Shown: positions 17,614 through 26,912, counted from the stretch's first letter. The stretch: 64,000 nucleotides of DNA from Gillisia sp. Hel_I_86 (GCF_007827275.1 NZ_VISE01000001.1:2294001-2358000), one strand, 5' to 3'. The notes: generated by a model from the sequence alone, not told the origin. Numbers and translations: made by a program.

Positions 17614-18565
17614 GGTTATGTTTTAGAATAATGTGGAAATTTATTATTTATACATCGATCAAATTTACGACAAATGGATTTACGCAATATTTTAAACGAT
17701 CTGGATCGAGCCGAGAAGATCGAGCTGGCGCAGCTTCTCCATCGGGGGCTCAACGTCCCCGACCTAGGGCTTGTGGGCAGGGACATCGGCAACGACCGCC
17801 CGGTGTATTGCCCTCACTGCGAAGACTCGGACATATACGGTCACGGGCACTACAAGGGGCGCAGGCGCTACAAGTGCAGGTCTTGCCACAAGACCTTCAA
17901 CGACTTTACCGGTACTGCCGTTGACGGCATAAAGAAGCTGGAAAAGTTCCAAGAATACCTGTTGTTGGTGGTGGAGAGCGACGACAAGCAGTTAGACATC
18001 AACGACAAGGGGCGGCGGAACCTTGGAAGGGATCCTACAAGAGGCCCAGCGACAGGGAAGCCAAAAGGGGCGTGAGCAACGACAAGGTCTCGGTGGTGGT
18101 CGCCTCGGGCAGGAACGGCGGGAGGACCATGCTTGTGGCAAAGATCGGCAGGATAGATGCGGAAAGCGTCCAGAACACGATAGGTGGGCTCATCGCACCG
18201 GGCAACGTACTGTGTTCCGATTCCCATCCCTCGATAATCAAATGGGCAAGGGACAACGAACTCGAGCACCATACCTTTGTGGCGTCGCGCCAACATGTAA
18301 AGGACAGGTGCTATCACGTACAGCACGTCAATTCCCGAGACAACCGCTATGAGAGATGGGTCAAGAAGTTTTATGGGGTTTCGACCAAGTACCTTCGGGG
18401 CTACTTGAACTGGTTTGTCTTTCTGGAAAAGATAAAGAAATCCGCCCTACAGGGCTTGGAACTTGCAAGGTGCGTCGCCAAGAACATCGGTGCAATAAAA
18501 ATCTATAGCTCTATCGAAAGGAAGTATGAGAAATTGATAGTTCCACAACTTTCTAAAAGATAACC
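17614..18565 (+). mobile_element. IS1595-family (ISXO2-like) insertion sequence
   Basis: A 952-bp element bounded by terminal inverted repeats at 17614-17638 and 18541-18565 that match at 21 of 25 positions, each beginning GGTTAT. It is clearly GC-richer than its surroundings. The left end is one base from the start codon of the SoxB-like gene; the right end interrupts an integrase gene. The eight flanking bases do not match (ATTTCATA versus ATTTTTGT), so there is no clean target duplication. That points to a later deletion or recombination next to the IS rather than simple insertion. Confidence 0.85.
17674..18563 (+). pseudogene. IS1595-family transposase, frameshifted
   Basis: The first frame (17674-18075) has the zinc ribbon CPHC...CRSC (residues 49-75) and runs to DDKQLDINDKG, a likely catalytic aspartate. 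The match then moves to another frame in which 18072-18563 carries VSNDKVSVVV, CSDSHPS (second aspartate) and HVQHVNSRDN, the third catalytic region of the ISXO2 type. The two frames total about 296 residues, and the shift falls near 18010-18030. I see no clear helix-turn-helix between zinc ribbon and catalytic domain, so part of it may also be deleted. The element is probably immobile by itself. Confidence 0.8.
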
Positions 18566-18878
18566 ATTTTTGTTTGACTTGCTTAGTTGTGAGTTCTATC
18601 TTAGAATCGAAATATATATCATTGGCCTCAGTTAGCTTTTTCATCAGATAATTATTCAGTTTTTTAGAATTAGGATGAGTACGTTTAACTTTGCCTGCAT
18701 CTTTATCCCAATCCTTTTCCAATACATATTGTCCGATAAATCTATAGCAAGTTTTGTAGTTTTCGCTAATTCTCAAAGAGAGGGTCAGTGCCATCTTTTC
18801 GTACTTTATTTTTCCTTCGAACAATTTTGATACTTGCCATAGTATTATCTTTATATGTAGACTATAAAGATAATACAA
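18566..18878 (-). pseudogene. Tyrosine recombinase (integrase), N-terminal fragment cut by the IS
   Basis: About 104 residues before the IS boundary. LSLRISENYKTCYRF, GQYVLEKDWDK, HPNSKKLNN and LTEANDIYFDSK are typical of the arm-type DNA-binding N-terminus of Bacteroidota phage/ICE integrases. The reading continues up to TTKQVKQK and then runs into the IS end; the core-binding and catalytic domains are absent. It lies 130 bases from a partial tRNA gene, the expected place for an island integrase. Confidence 0.78.
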
Positions 18879-19007
18879 TATTAAAAAAAAGGGGTACAGA
18901 ATAATTTGATTTTGGATGGATTTATTTAATATTAAATGAAATTAAAAACCTTGTGAACAGTTGATTTTAAAGGGAATTGGGTTAATCCATATACTCACAT
19001 ATTTAAG
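18879..19007. other. Non-coding stretch between integrase remnant and tRNA fragment
   Basis: AT-rich sequence of about 130 bases, the normal distance between an integrase gene and its att site. It probably held the integrase promoter. No hairpin stands out. Confidence 0.4.
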
Positions 19008-19049
19008 CTCATAACCCGAAGGTCACTGGTTCGAGTCCAGTTCCCGCTA
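19008..19049 (+). other. 3' part of a tRNA-Met (CAT) gene, probable attR site
   Basis: The segment begins exactly at the anticodon loop (CTCATAA) and continues with the 3' anticodon stem, variable loop, a T arm that pairs (ACTGG/CCAGT around TTCGAGT), the 3' acceptor strand TCCCGCT and discriminator A. The sequence before it cannot form the 5' anticodon stem, D arm or acceptor strand, so this is no functional tRNA. Integrases often use the 3' half of a tRNA as core site and leave such a duplicate at the far end of the island. Confidence 0.82.
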
Positions 19050-19052
19050 CTA

Positions 19053-19089
19053 GGAAAACCCTTTCAGGAAACTGAGAGGGTTTTTCGTT
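19053..19089 (+). terminator. Rho-independent terminator behind the tRNA fragment
   Basis: A stem of about 13 bp (AAAACCCTTTCAG with CTGAGAGGGTTTT, one wobble pair) closed by a GAAA loop and followed by T-rich sequence. It sits directly behind the tRNA 3' end and is most simply the original terminator of the tRNA gene. Confidence 0.82.
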
Positions 19090-19435
19090 TAAGGGGTCAT
19101 GGCTTCCCAGATGCTTAGGGCAGTTTTAGCATCTTGAAGGATAGGGCGTCCTCTAAATAAGTAGCTTTTCCTGTTTCTATTAGGAGATAATTTGACCATT
19201 TTTCATGATTTAAGATAACTTGCAAGATAGATTTCTACCGATGTAAATAGGGATCCTCTTGAACTCTTCTACCTATGCTTAAAGACTTGAAGAAACCAAT
19301 CCCTCCTAGTTTTGGAAAAGGGGAGGGGCGGCTTGTTTAATAGCTCTAAACTCCTGAGCTAGTTACTACAAAGTGTTAGGTTCACTTCAAGCTTATGGCC
19401 TCTTTTAAATAGAGTGCTTTAATGATTCTACTTTA
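19090..19435. other. Non-coding stretch downstream of the tRNA fragment
   Basis: About 345 bases without a credible gene on either strand, ending at the stop of the leftward efflux operon. I see no tRNA, repeat or strong terminator; the sequence may be decayed. Confidence 0.4.
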
Positions 19436-20857
19436 TTATTTCCATCCGCCACCAAGGGCCTCATATAAATCTACGATAGACACTAATTGTTGTAGTTTGC
19501 TATCTACAATATTAAGTTCGGCATTTAAAGCACTTTCTCTCGCAGTCAACAAATCTAAATAGTTTGCGTAACCGTTTTTAAGCAACTCTTCAGAGTTCGC
19601 TTCGGCAATACGTAAAGCTTCAACTTCATTTTTTCTAAACTCAAATTTTTTAGTTTCAGATTCATATGAAAATAATGCATTAGACACCTCGCTTCCAGCA
19701 ATTAGTAATATCTTTTTAAATTGAAGTAAAGCCTCTTCTTGTTTTGCTATAGCAACCTCCTTTTGTGTTCTAAGTGCACGTTTATTTAATAATGGTTGTG
19801 TTAAACCTCCTGCAATGGTAGCAAATAACGAGTTTGCATTTAATAATTTATCAAGTTCTAAACTTTGGAATCCACCAGCAGCTGTTAATTTTAACGATGG
19901 ATACAAATTGCTTTTAGCCACATTGGTTAGCTCAAAAGATTGAATCAAATTATACTCTGATGCCATTACATCTGGCCTATTGCCAAGTAAAATTGCAGGT
20001 ACACCAAGTATGATGTCTTGTTCAACCTTTTGAATATCTAAACTACTTCTTTCAAAATATTGTGGCACTTTTCCTAATAGAATACTTAGCGTGTTTTCTG
20101 TTTCAAAAATGGCAGTTTCAATATCTACTTGTAAAGCTTTTGCATTATTGAATTGTGCAATATTTTGCTCTACCGCAACTTGGGTAACCTGGCCAGCATC
20201 TTTTAATGCTTTTATAGTCTCTACACTACTTTCCCTAGTTACAATGGTTTCCTTAGTCACTTCTAATTGTGCATCTAAAGCCAATAAATTGTAATATGTA
20301 TTTGCAATGCTTGAAATTAATTGCGTTTTTACTGCTTGATGTGCTGCGGCACTTTGTAAGTAAGCAGCTTGAGTAGCTCTTTTATTACTACGTATTTTTC
20401 CCCAGATATCTGCTTCCCAAGACAAACTCCCGGAAAGCTCATATTCGTCTATAGAGGTAGATCTAAGAAATGCGCCAAATTGACTGTTTTTTGACCATAT
20501 TTGATGGGTAATTGAAGTATTGGCATTTATACTGGGCAAATACCCTGCTTTTCCTTGTTTTGCATAAGCTTCTGCAGCTATCATTTGCTGAATTGCAATA
20601 CGAACATCCATATTATTTTGCAGACCTTCTTCAATATAGTGTTGAAGGTATTGATCTTTAAATAATGTTTTCCAAGATATTTCTGCAATAGAAACACTGT
20701 CTGTGGGCAAATTATCGGTTCTGTAAAGTGCTTCTGTTTGAATTTCTAATTCTGGTCTAATATAATCTTGTGCTACAAAACAACTCTGTAATGTCAATAC
20801 CACCACTAGCACAAGGCCACCTTTACTTAAATTTCTACGTTTTACATATAATTTCAT
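19436..20857 (-). CDS. Outer membrane efflux lipoprotein (TolC/NodT family)
   Basis: A 473-residue outer-membrane channel of RND pumps. The signal ends in a lipobox (LQSC), typical of the NodT/OprM branch. Two OEP repeats are visible, with helical segments such as TQLISSIANTYYNLLALDAQ near 179 and a matching one near 390. The C-terminus ends LYEALGGGWK, the usual ending for this family. It is the last gene of the operon, 5 bases behind the pump gene. Confidence 0.92.
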   Translation of the reverse strand: MKLYVKRRNLSKGGLVLVVVLTLQSCFVAQDYIRPELEIQTEALYRTDNLPTDSVSIAEISWKTLFKDQYLQHYIEEGLQNNMDVRIAIQQMIAAEAYAKQGKAGYLPSINANTSITHQIWSKNSQFGAFLRSTSIDEYELSGSLSWEADIWGKIRSNKRATQAAYLQSAAAHQAVKTQLISSIANTYYNLLALDAQLEVTKETIVTRESSVETIKALKDAGQVTQVAVEQNIAQFNNAKALQVDIETAIFETENTLSILLGKVPQYFERSSLDIQKVEQDIILGVPAILLGNRPDVMASEYNLIQSFELTNVAKSNLYPSLKLTAAGGFQSLELDKLLNANSLFATIAGGLTQPLLNKRALRTQKEVAIAKQEEALLQFKKILLIAGSEVSNALFSYESETKKFEFRKNEVEALRIAEANSEELLKNGYANYLDLLTARESALNAELNIVDSKLQQLVSIVDLYEALGGGWK

Positions 20858-20862
20858 TGTTC

Positions 20863-23800
20863 TTAATCTTCAATTGTTTGTACTGTTGGTTTACTTGAAA
20901 CTTTTTCCTGTAACCACTGAAATAATATAAACAGAACAGGAATTACAAAGACTCCTAATAGGGTCCCAATGAGCATTCCGCCTACGGCACCTGTACCAAT
21001 AGAGTTGTTTCCTTCCGAGCCCACACCCTTTGCTAACACCAAGGGCATTAAACCTAAAATAAAGGCAAATGAGGTCATTAAAATAGGACGTAATCGTGAT
21101 TTTGCTCCGTGAATTGCTGCATCAACAATGCTTTCTCCATTTTTCCGCCTTTGTAATGCAAACTCCACTATAAGGATGGCATTTTTAGCGAGCAACCCAA
21201 TAAGCATGATTAAGGCAATTTGGAAATATATGTTGTTTTCCAAGCCTAAAAATTTAGTGCTTATGTAGGCTCCAAAAACTCCAAACGGAAGCGAAAAGAT
21301 TACTGCAAACGGCAATAAATAACTTTCATATTGCGCACTAAGCAGGAAATACACAAATAAAATACTCAATATAAAAATGAAGGTGGTTTGGTTTCCTGCA
21401 TTTACTTCTTCCCGTGTTAAACCAGAATAAGCTACTGTATAATTACTTGGTAATTTTGCTACTTCCTCTTCAATAACCCTAATTGCATCACCTGTACTAA
21501 ACCCATCATTGGTCGCGCCGGAGATCATGGTGGAGTTAAATAGGTTGAAACGTGTTACCGATTGTGGACCGTATACTCGTTCTAATTTCACGAACTGGGT
21601 AATGGGCGTCATTTCCCCAGAATCTGTTCTTACATACATGCTATTTAAATCTTCCACATCTGCTCTGTCATTAGGTAATGCTTGAATATACACTCTAAAC
21701 TGTTTTCCAAATCGAGAAAAATCTGAAGCATAAATACCCCCAATATATCCCTGTAGGGTAGAAAATATGCTGTTAATAGGAACTCCTTTTTCTTTCGCTA
21801 AAGGCACATTGACTTCCATTTCATATTGGGGATAGTTGGTGTTGAAAGAAGACTGGGCGTATTTAATTTCGGGATGTTGCATTAATGCCATTGTAAATTC
21901 CTTATTCGCTTTATCCAAGTCGGTGAATTCGCCTCCAAATTTGTCTAATAAATTTATTTCGAAACCAGAGGAGTTACCAAAACCACGAATACTAGGAGGG
22001 GAAAAGAATATGATATTTGCATTAGCCATGGTTGACACAGCACCAAATAATTTTCCGGTAATAGCTTGTGCAGACAAGGATGGATCTTCACGTTCGTCCC
22101 AATTTTCAAGTTTTATAATTCCAAAACTATAATTACTACCTGCACCACTAATTAAACTTCTACCTTTAATGAAATTTACAGCTTCAATACCGTTAATGCC
22201 ATTTATTTTACCGTATAATTCTCTAGAAACAGCATCTGTCCTATCTAAGGAAGCACCTGCTGGCAGTTCTATATTTGCAAAAATAATCCCTCGATCTTCA
22301 TTAGGAACAAATCCTGTAGGTGTAGTGTTTGATGCCCAGAAAATTCCAACTACAGCTAAAATTAACAACAAAACAGGCACCCATTTTCTTTTGTATAAAA
22401 ACTGAAGTGATTTTCCATATTTGTCTACTGTAGCATTAAAGCCGCGATTAAAAAGAGTGTAAAAACGCTTTAGTGGGCTTTTACCTTTTACCTCTTCATC
22501 TTCCTTATGAGGTTTTAATAATAAGGCACATAATGCAGGACTTAAGGTTAACGCGTTTACTGCCGAAATGAGAATGGCAATTATTAAGGTCACACCAAAC
22601 TGTTCGTAAAAAACGCCCGTAGGTCCCGTCACGAATGTTACTGGAATAAACACTGCTGCCATTACCAAGGTAATAGATATAATGGCTCCAGAAATTTCAT
22701 TCATGGCTGTAAGCGTTGCTGTTTTAGCATTTTTTTCGCCTTCATCCAGTTTAGCATGAACTGCCTCTACCACCACAATGGCATCATCTACGACAATACC
22801 AATTGCGAGCACTAGCGCAAATAGTGTTAACAGGTTAATAGAATACCCAAAAACATTTAAGAAAAAGAAGGTGCCAATAATGGAAACCGGAACCGCAATA
22901 GCTGGAATTAATGTAGAACGGAAATCTTGCAGGAAAATAAACACTACCAAAAACACTAATAAAAAGGCTTCTAATAAAGTGGTAATTACTTTTTCTATAG
23001 AGGCGTTTAAGAACAAACTGGTATCATACGGCACAAAAATACTAAGCCCCTCTGGCAAATCTCTTTCCACCGATTCTAGGGTAGTTTTAATGTTTTCGAT
23101 TATTTCCTGAGCATTGGAACCTTTGGTTTGAAAAATCCCCATAAATACTGCAGGTTTACCCATACTCATTGCATTAGAGGAATAGGATTGGGCATCTAAT
23201 TCTATGGTTGCCACATCATTTAGGCGAAGAAATTCACCATTTCCTAATGCTTTAATAACAATATCTCCATATTGTTTTTCTTCTTTAAAGCGTCCACTAT
23301 AAGTCAATGTATAAGAAAATGCTTCTCCATTATTTTGTCCTAAGGATCCTGCTGCTGCTTCTAAATTTTGTTCTTTTAATGCTGCTGAAATATCTGAAGG
23401 GATTAAATTATAAGCTGCTAATTTTTCCGGTTTCAGCCAAATACGCATTGCATAATCTTGTTGTGAAAATACACTAACATCTCCAACTCCACTAATACGT
23501 TGCATCGCCGGAATAACATTTATTTTTAAGTAATTCTGAATAAATGTAGCATCATAATCTTCATTATCAGTATACATCGATATGAACATTAAAGCACTCG
23601 TTTCTTGCTTTTGTGTAGTTACCCCAGTTTGGATCACCTCCTGTGGCAATAATGGATTTGCCCTAGCTACACGATTTTGAACGTTTACTGCAGCAATATC
23701 TGCATCCATTTCCTGATTAAAATACACTGTAATTTCTGCGGTTCCATTGTTCGAGGCCGTAGAAGTAATGTAGGTCATTCCTTCTGCCCCGTTAATTTGC

Positions 23801-24000
23801 TCTTCAATAGGAATTATAACACTTTCCAGCACAGTTTCTGCATTCGCTCCAGGATACGATGCTGTTACCTTAATTGTTGGCGGTGCAATATCTGGATATT
23901 CTTCTATGGGAAGGCTTGATATACTTATAACACCAAGTACAACTATGATAATAGAGATTACCGTTGAAAGAACTGGTCTTTCAATAAATGTTTTTAACAT
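20863..24000 (-). CDS. RND multidrug efflux pump, inner membrane subunit (AcrB/HAE1 family)
   Basis: A 1045-residue protein of normal length for the HAE1 family, with twelve membrane segments and two large periplasmic loops. The start FIERPVLSTVISIIIV, the proton-relay pair in GIVVDDAIVVVEAV (near 405) and the final helices with GLLAKNAILIVEFA are characteristic. It is a proton-driven exporter of amphipathic compounds. Its partners are the adaptor gene 22 bases upstream and the TolC-like gene downstream. HAE1 rather than heavy-metal (CusA) type is supported by the VVDDAI motif. Confidence 0.96.
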   Translation of the reverse strand: MLKTFIERPVLSTVISIIIVVLGVISISSLPIEEYPDIAPPTIKVTASYPGANAETVLESVIIPIEEQINGAEGMTYITSTASNNGTAEITVYFNQEMDADIAAVNVQNRVARANPLLPQEVIQTGVTTQKQETSALMFISMYTDNEDYDATFIQNYLKINVIPAMQRISGVGDVSVFSQQDYAMRIWLKPEKLAAYNLIPSDISAALKEQNLEAAAGSLGQNNGEAFSYTLTYSGRFKEEKQYGDIVIKALGNGEFLRLNDVATIELDAQSYSSNAMSMGKPAVFMGIFQTKGSNAQEIIENIKTTLESVERDLPEGLSIFVPYDTSLFLNASIEKVITTLLEAFLLVFLVVFIFLQDFRSTLIPAIAVPVSIIGTFFFLNVFGYSINLLTLFALVLAIGIVVDDAIVVVEAVHAKLDEGEKNAKTATLTAMNEISGAIISITLVMAAVFIPVTFVTGPTGVFYEQFGVTLIIAILISAVNALTLSPALCALLLKPHKEDEEVKGKSPLKRFYTLFNRGFNATVDKYGKSLQFLYKRKWVPVLLLILAVVGIFWASNTTPTGFVPNEDRGIIFANIELPAGASLDRTDAVSRELYGKINGINGIEAVNFIKGRSLISGAGSNYSFGIIKLENWDEREDPSLSAQAITGKLFGAVSTMANANIIFFSPPSIRGFGNSSGFEINLLDKFGGEFTDLDKANKEFTMALMQHPEIKYAQSSFNTNYPQYEMEVNVPLAKEKGVPINSIFSTLQGYIGGIYASDFSRFGKQFRVYIQALPNDRADVEDLNSMYVRTDSGEMTPITQFVKLERVYGPQSVTRFNLFNSTMISGATNDGFSTGDAIRVIEEEVAKLPSNYTVAYSGLTREEVNAGNQTTFIFILSILFVYFLLSAQYESYLLPFAVIFSLPFGVFGAYISTKFLGLENNIYFQIALIMLIGLLAKNAILIVEFALQRRKNGESIVDAAIHGAKSRLRPILMTSFAFILGLMPLVLAKGVGSEGNNSIGTGAVGGMLIGTLLGVFVIPVLFILFQWLQEKVSSKPTVQTIED

Positions 24001-24022
24001 AACGACTATGTTTGTGGGTTAT

Positions 24023-25153
24023 CTAGTTTTTGAACAAAGTTGCTACAGGTTTAATAGCGTCTTCAAAAGAGGTCTCTTGTGGTGAGATTAACATGCCATT
24101 CCTTAGTTTTCCTACCCCCGAAACCACAATTTTGTCTTTAGCATCTACTCCAGATTCTACAACATATAAATTGTCTACGGTGGCTTTAACTTTTATAATG
24201 GAAGTTGCAACTTTATTGTCTTCCCCTAAAATAAACATCATGATATTTCCTTGTTGTTCATAGGTTGCTTCTTGTGGAATTACAGTTACATTTTTATATA
24301 CTGTTGGAATTTGAATTTTACCACTATTCCCATTGGTTAATAGTTGGTTTGGATTATCAAAAACCGCTCTTAAACTAACAGTCCCTGTGCTTTTGCTAAC
24401 TTGTCCGGTACTGGTTTCAATTTTGCCTTTTTCCGAATATGCAGTGCCGTTAGCTAAAATTAAACTGATTTCAGAATAATTAGCCAGCTTTTGCTTTAGG
24501 TTTTCTCCTTCTGCATTTTGTAAAAAGTCTAAATATTGAGTTTCATTTAAACTAAAAAAGGCATATACCTTACTAATATCACTAACGGTGGTTAATGATT
24601 TTTGGTCATTTGGGCTAACTAATGCGCCTTCCCTATAATTAATTGCTCCAACATATCCATCTACAGGACTTTTTATAGTTCCGTAGCCAATATTTGCAGA
24701 GACACTACTATAATTAGCTTTGGCCTGCGCTAAATTAGCTTTTGCGGTTTCTAACTGGACAGGGCTAATAATATTTTTTTCTACTAATGGTATTAATTTA
24801 TTTACCTCTACTTGCGCAACATCCACACGCGCTTGTGCAGCTCCTGCATCTTGATTTAAAGACTGTGTTTCTAATTTAAATAACACTTGTCCTTTACGTA
24901 CTTTTTGACCCTCGTCTACTAATACTTTCTGAATATATCCTGAAGTTTTAGCTCGAACATCGCTGTTTATTACACCCTCGATTGTGGTTGGGTATTCCTG
25001 AAAACCTGTTACCGTTTTCTTTTGTATTTGAGCTACTGGAAAAGGTGCAGGCGGTGCTTCGGCAACGGGTTTGTTTTCTTCATTGGTTCCACAACCAAGA
25101 ATAGCTAAGAACAAACCCAATGATAGTGCTGTATATAGTTTATTATATTTCAT
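24023..25153 (-). CDS. RND efflux periplasmic adaptor (AcrA/MexA family) lipoprotein
   Basis: A 376-residue adaptor. The lipobox AILGC puts the lipidated cysteine near residue 21. A barrel-sandwich lipoyl half follows (RAKTSGYIQKVLVDEGQ), then a short helical hairpin with ARVDVAQVEV and LETAKANLAQAKA, the second lipoyl half (GYVGAINYREGALV) and beta-barrel domains. It links the pump with the outer-membrane channel. It is second in the operon, 11 bases after the regulator. Confidence 0.94.
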   Translation of the reverse strand: MKYNKLYTALSLGLFLAILGCGTNEENKPVAEAPPAPFPVAQIQKKTVTGFQEYPTTIEGVINSDVRAKTSGYIQKVLVDEGQKVRKGQVLFKLETQSLNQDAGAAQARVDVAQVEVNKLIPLVEKNIISPVQLETAKANLAQAKANYSSVSANIGYGTIKSPVDGYVGAINYREGALVSPNDQKSLTTVSDISKVYAFFSLNETQYLDFLQNAEGENLKQKLANYSEISLILANGTAYSEKGKIETSTGQVSKSTGTVSLRAVFDNPNQLLTNGNSGKIQIPTVYKNVTVIPQEATYEQQGNIMMFILGEDNKVATSIIKVKATVDNLYVVESGVDAKDKIVVSGVGKLRNGMLISPQETSFEDAIKPVATLFKN

Positions 25154-25164
25154 TTTGCTTAAAA

Positions 25165-25668
25165 TTAAATCTGAAATTGATTGTCTGTTAACTTTGTTTT
25201 TAATATTTCTATTGATGCCGAGGCTTCTTTAATATATTTGATATAATCATTATGGAATTCCAAATCAAACTCATCTTCCTTCGAGGTGGTTTCTAAATCA
25301 TTTATAGATTTTTTATAATTTTTGATTTCTAAATGAAGTTCTTTCTCTTCGTTCCATGAAGTCATCATTTTTTCTATATGTTGAATGATGATATATTTAT
25401 TAATTATAAAATATTTTTTGCGGTCTCCAGTTTTAGTGAAATAGATGATTTTATTTAAGTCTTGTAAATGATTAAGGTGCGTGGAAATGGTGCTTTTGCT
25501 TGCACAAAGAATAGATACCATGTCTTCAAAAGTGGCTCCTTTTTTTCCTGTAAGAATAATATACGATAGTATTCGCGCAGCTACTGGGGCTAGTTGGTCC
25601 CTAGTTTCTAAATGCACACCTAGTCTTTCAACTAAAGCCATTTTTTCTTTGCAGACGTCATCTTTCAT
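25165..25668 (-). CDS. GbsR/MarR-type winged-helix transcriptional regulator
   Basis: A 167-residue protein. Residues 15-90 form a MarR/GbsR-like winged helix (GATFEDMVSILCASKSTIST as recognition region) and a C-terminal coiled-coil segment follows (about 105-165). It leads the efflux operon, and in Bacteroidota such regulators commonly repress the adjacent RND pump. The intergenic region upstream contains two inverted repeats that would suit autoregulation. Confidence 0.85.
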   Translation of the reverse strand: MKDDVCKEKMALVERLGVHLETRDQLAPVAARILSYIILTGKKGATFEDMVSILCASKSTISTHLNHLQDLNKIIYFTKTGDRKKYFIINKYIIIQHIEKMMTSWNEEKELHLEIKNYKKSINDLETTSKEDEFDLEFHNDYIKYIKEASASIEILKTKLTDNQFQI

Positions 25669-25744
25669 TTTTGAATATTTTAATACTGTTTTTAGAAATT
25701 AAAAATCTTTGAGCAGTAAAAATCCCCTGCAAATATAAATTTAG

Positions 25745-25762
25745 GTTCGGAACAAACCGAAC
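25745..25762. promoter_or_regulatory. Perfect inverted repeat, candidate operator of the GbsR-type regulator
   Basis: GTTCGG at 25745-25750 and CCGAAC at 25757-25762, separated by 6 bases, 77 bases upstream of the regulator start. The 18-bp size suits a winged-helix dimer. Confidence 0.55.
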
Positions 25763-25798
25763 TATACGAAGTTAAGTTCTTGTTAAAGTATACTTCGG
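25757..25798. promoter_or_regulatory. Second, wider inverted repeat sharing an arm with the first
   Basis: CCGAACTATAC at 25757-25767 is matched at 10 of 11 bases by the reverse complement of 25788-25798. The left arm overlaps the right arm of the 25745 repeat, so two dimers could compete or a tetramer could bind. Confidence 0.4.
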
Positions 25799-25918
25799 GA
25801 AATAATTAAGGTTATGGTCTTAAAAAGAAGTGTCCTACTAAGGAAATTTTAAAATCTAAACTTAGGATATATCAATTCGATTCCAGCAGACTGAAATAAT
25901 ATCCCGTAATTTACAATT

Positions 25919-26080
25919 ATGCCAATGCCGATTACTTTAGTTGAATATCTAAAATTTTATGGAGAGCTGTCCAATGATGATATGTCATTAATTTTGGAAC
26001 ACCCAGTTGTCAAGGATTTTAAAATGGGGGATATTTTTGTTGCTACCGGCAAAATTGTTTTAGAAGGATTTACTATTTAA
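25919..26080 (+). pseudogene. Truncated cNMP-binding (Crp/Fnr-like) regulator fragment
   Basis: A 53-residue frame from ATG 25919 to TAA 26078-26080. LVEYLKFYGELSNDDMSLIL and VVKDFKMGDIFVATG look like the opening of the cyclic-nucleotide-binding domain of the small Crp-like regulators common in Bacteroidota. The domain is cut before its phosphate-binding cassette and the DNA-binding part is missing. It ends 9 bases before the next gene. It may be a remnant; a real 53-residue gene is less likely. Confidence 0.5.
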
Positions 26081-26089
26081 AAAAATATC

Positions 26090-26896
26090 ATGAATAAAAC
26101 CCTATTTATTACAGGAAGTACCGACGGCATCGGGAAGTTGACTGCCTTAAAATTGGCTAAAGAAGGTCACACTGTTTATATCCACGGAAGAAGTAGAAGT
26201 AAGTTGGAAGCCGTAATTTCCGAAATAAAAGAACAATCCAACAATGCAAACATACAAGGTTTTATTGCCGATTTTTCAGATTTGGATGCCGTTTCAAAAA
26301 TGGCAGAGCAGATTAAGGACGAAGTTCCTAAAATTGATGTGCTTATCAATAATGCAGGCATTTATAATAGCAAAAACGCTAACAATAAAAATGGCTTGAA
26401 TACCCGAACGGTTGTCAATTATCTGGCACCCTATGTGTTGACGAATGCCATGCTGCCTCTTCTTAAAAAATCGGAAACACCACGAATCATCAATTTGAGT
26501 TCGGCTGCTCAAGCACCGATATCGGAAGCAGTTCTCACAGGAAAAGAGCAAGCCTCGGAAAGCGCAACATATGCTCAAAGCAAGCTGGCCTTGACGATGT
26601 GGAGTTTTGATTTGGCAAAACAAGAGCCGAACATTACGGTAAATGCAGTAAATCCTGGTTCCTTATTAAATACAAAAATGGTCAAAGAAGCTTTCGGGAA
26701 CCATTGGTCGCCGGCAGAAAAAGGTGTGGGTATTTTATATGATTTAGCGCTGTCTGAAACTTATAAAGGGGATTCTGGAAAGTACTTTGACAATGATAAG
26801 GGAAATTTTGCCAGAGCACATCAAGATGCCTATGACCAAAGTAAAATAAGTCGACTCGTAGAGATTACAAGAGAAATTTTGATTAAAGTATATTGA
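26090..26896 (+). CDS. Short-chain dehydrogenase/reductase
   Basis: A 268-residue Rossmann enzyme. The nucleotide motif TGSTDGIG is at 8-15, the NNAG motif near 87, the serine in LSSAA near 137 and the catalytic YAQSK near 161. It resembles retinol-dehydrogenase or WW-domain-oxidoreductase-like SDRs that reduce small carbonyl compounds with NADPH. It is followed 16 bases later by an NmrA-like reductase. The truncated Crp-like fragment just upstream suggests its former regulator was lost. Confidence 0.88.
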   Translation: MNKTLFITGSTDGIGKLTALKLAKEGHTVYIHGRSRSKLEAVISEIKEQSNNANIQGFIADFSDLDAVSKMAEQIKDEVPKIDVLINNAGIYNSKNANNKNGLNTRTVVNYLAPYVLTNAMLPLLKKSETPRIINLSSAAQAPISEAVLTGKEQASESATYAQSKLALTMWSFDLAKQEPNITVNAVNPGSLLNTKMVKEAFGNHWSPAEKGVGILYDLALSETYKGDSGKYFDNDKGNFARAHQDAYDQSKISRLVEITREILIKVY

Positions 26897-26912
26897 CATC
26901 AATAATGGAATT

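Noticed and set aside
17868-18326. 152-residue antisense frame in the IS1595 element
   Set aside because: Shadow of the transposase; no recognisable motif.
19008-19049. Functional tRNA-Met gene
   Set aside because: No 5' acceptor strand, D arm or 5' anticodon stem can be found upstream.
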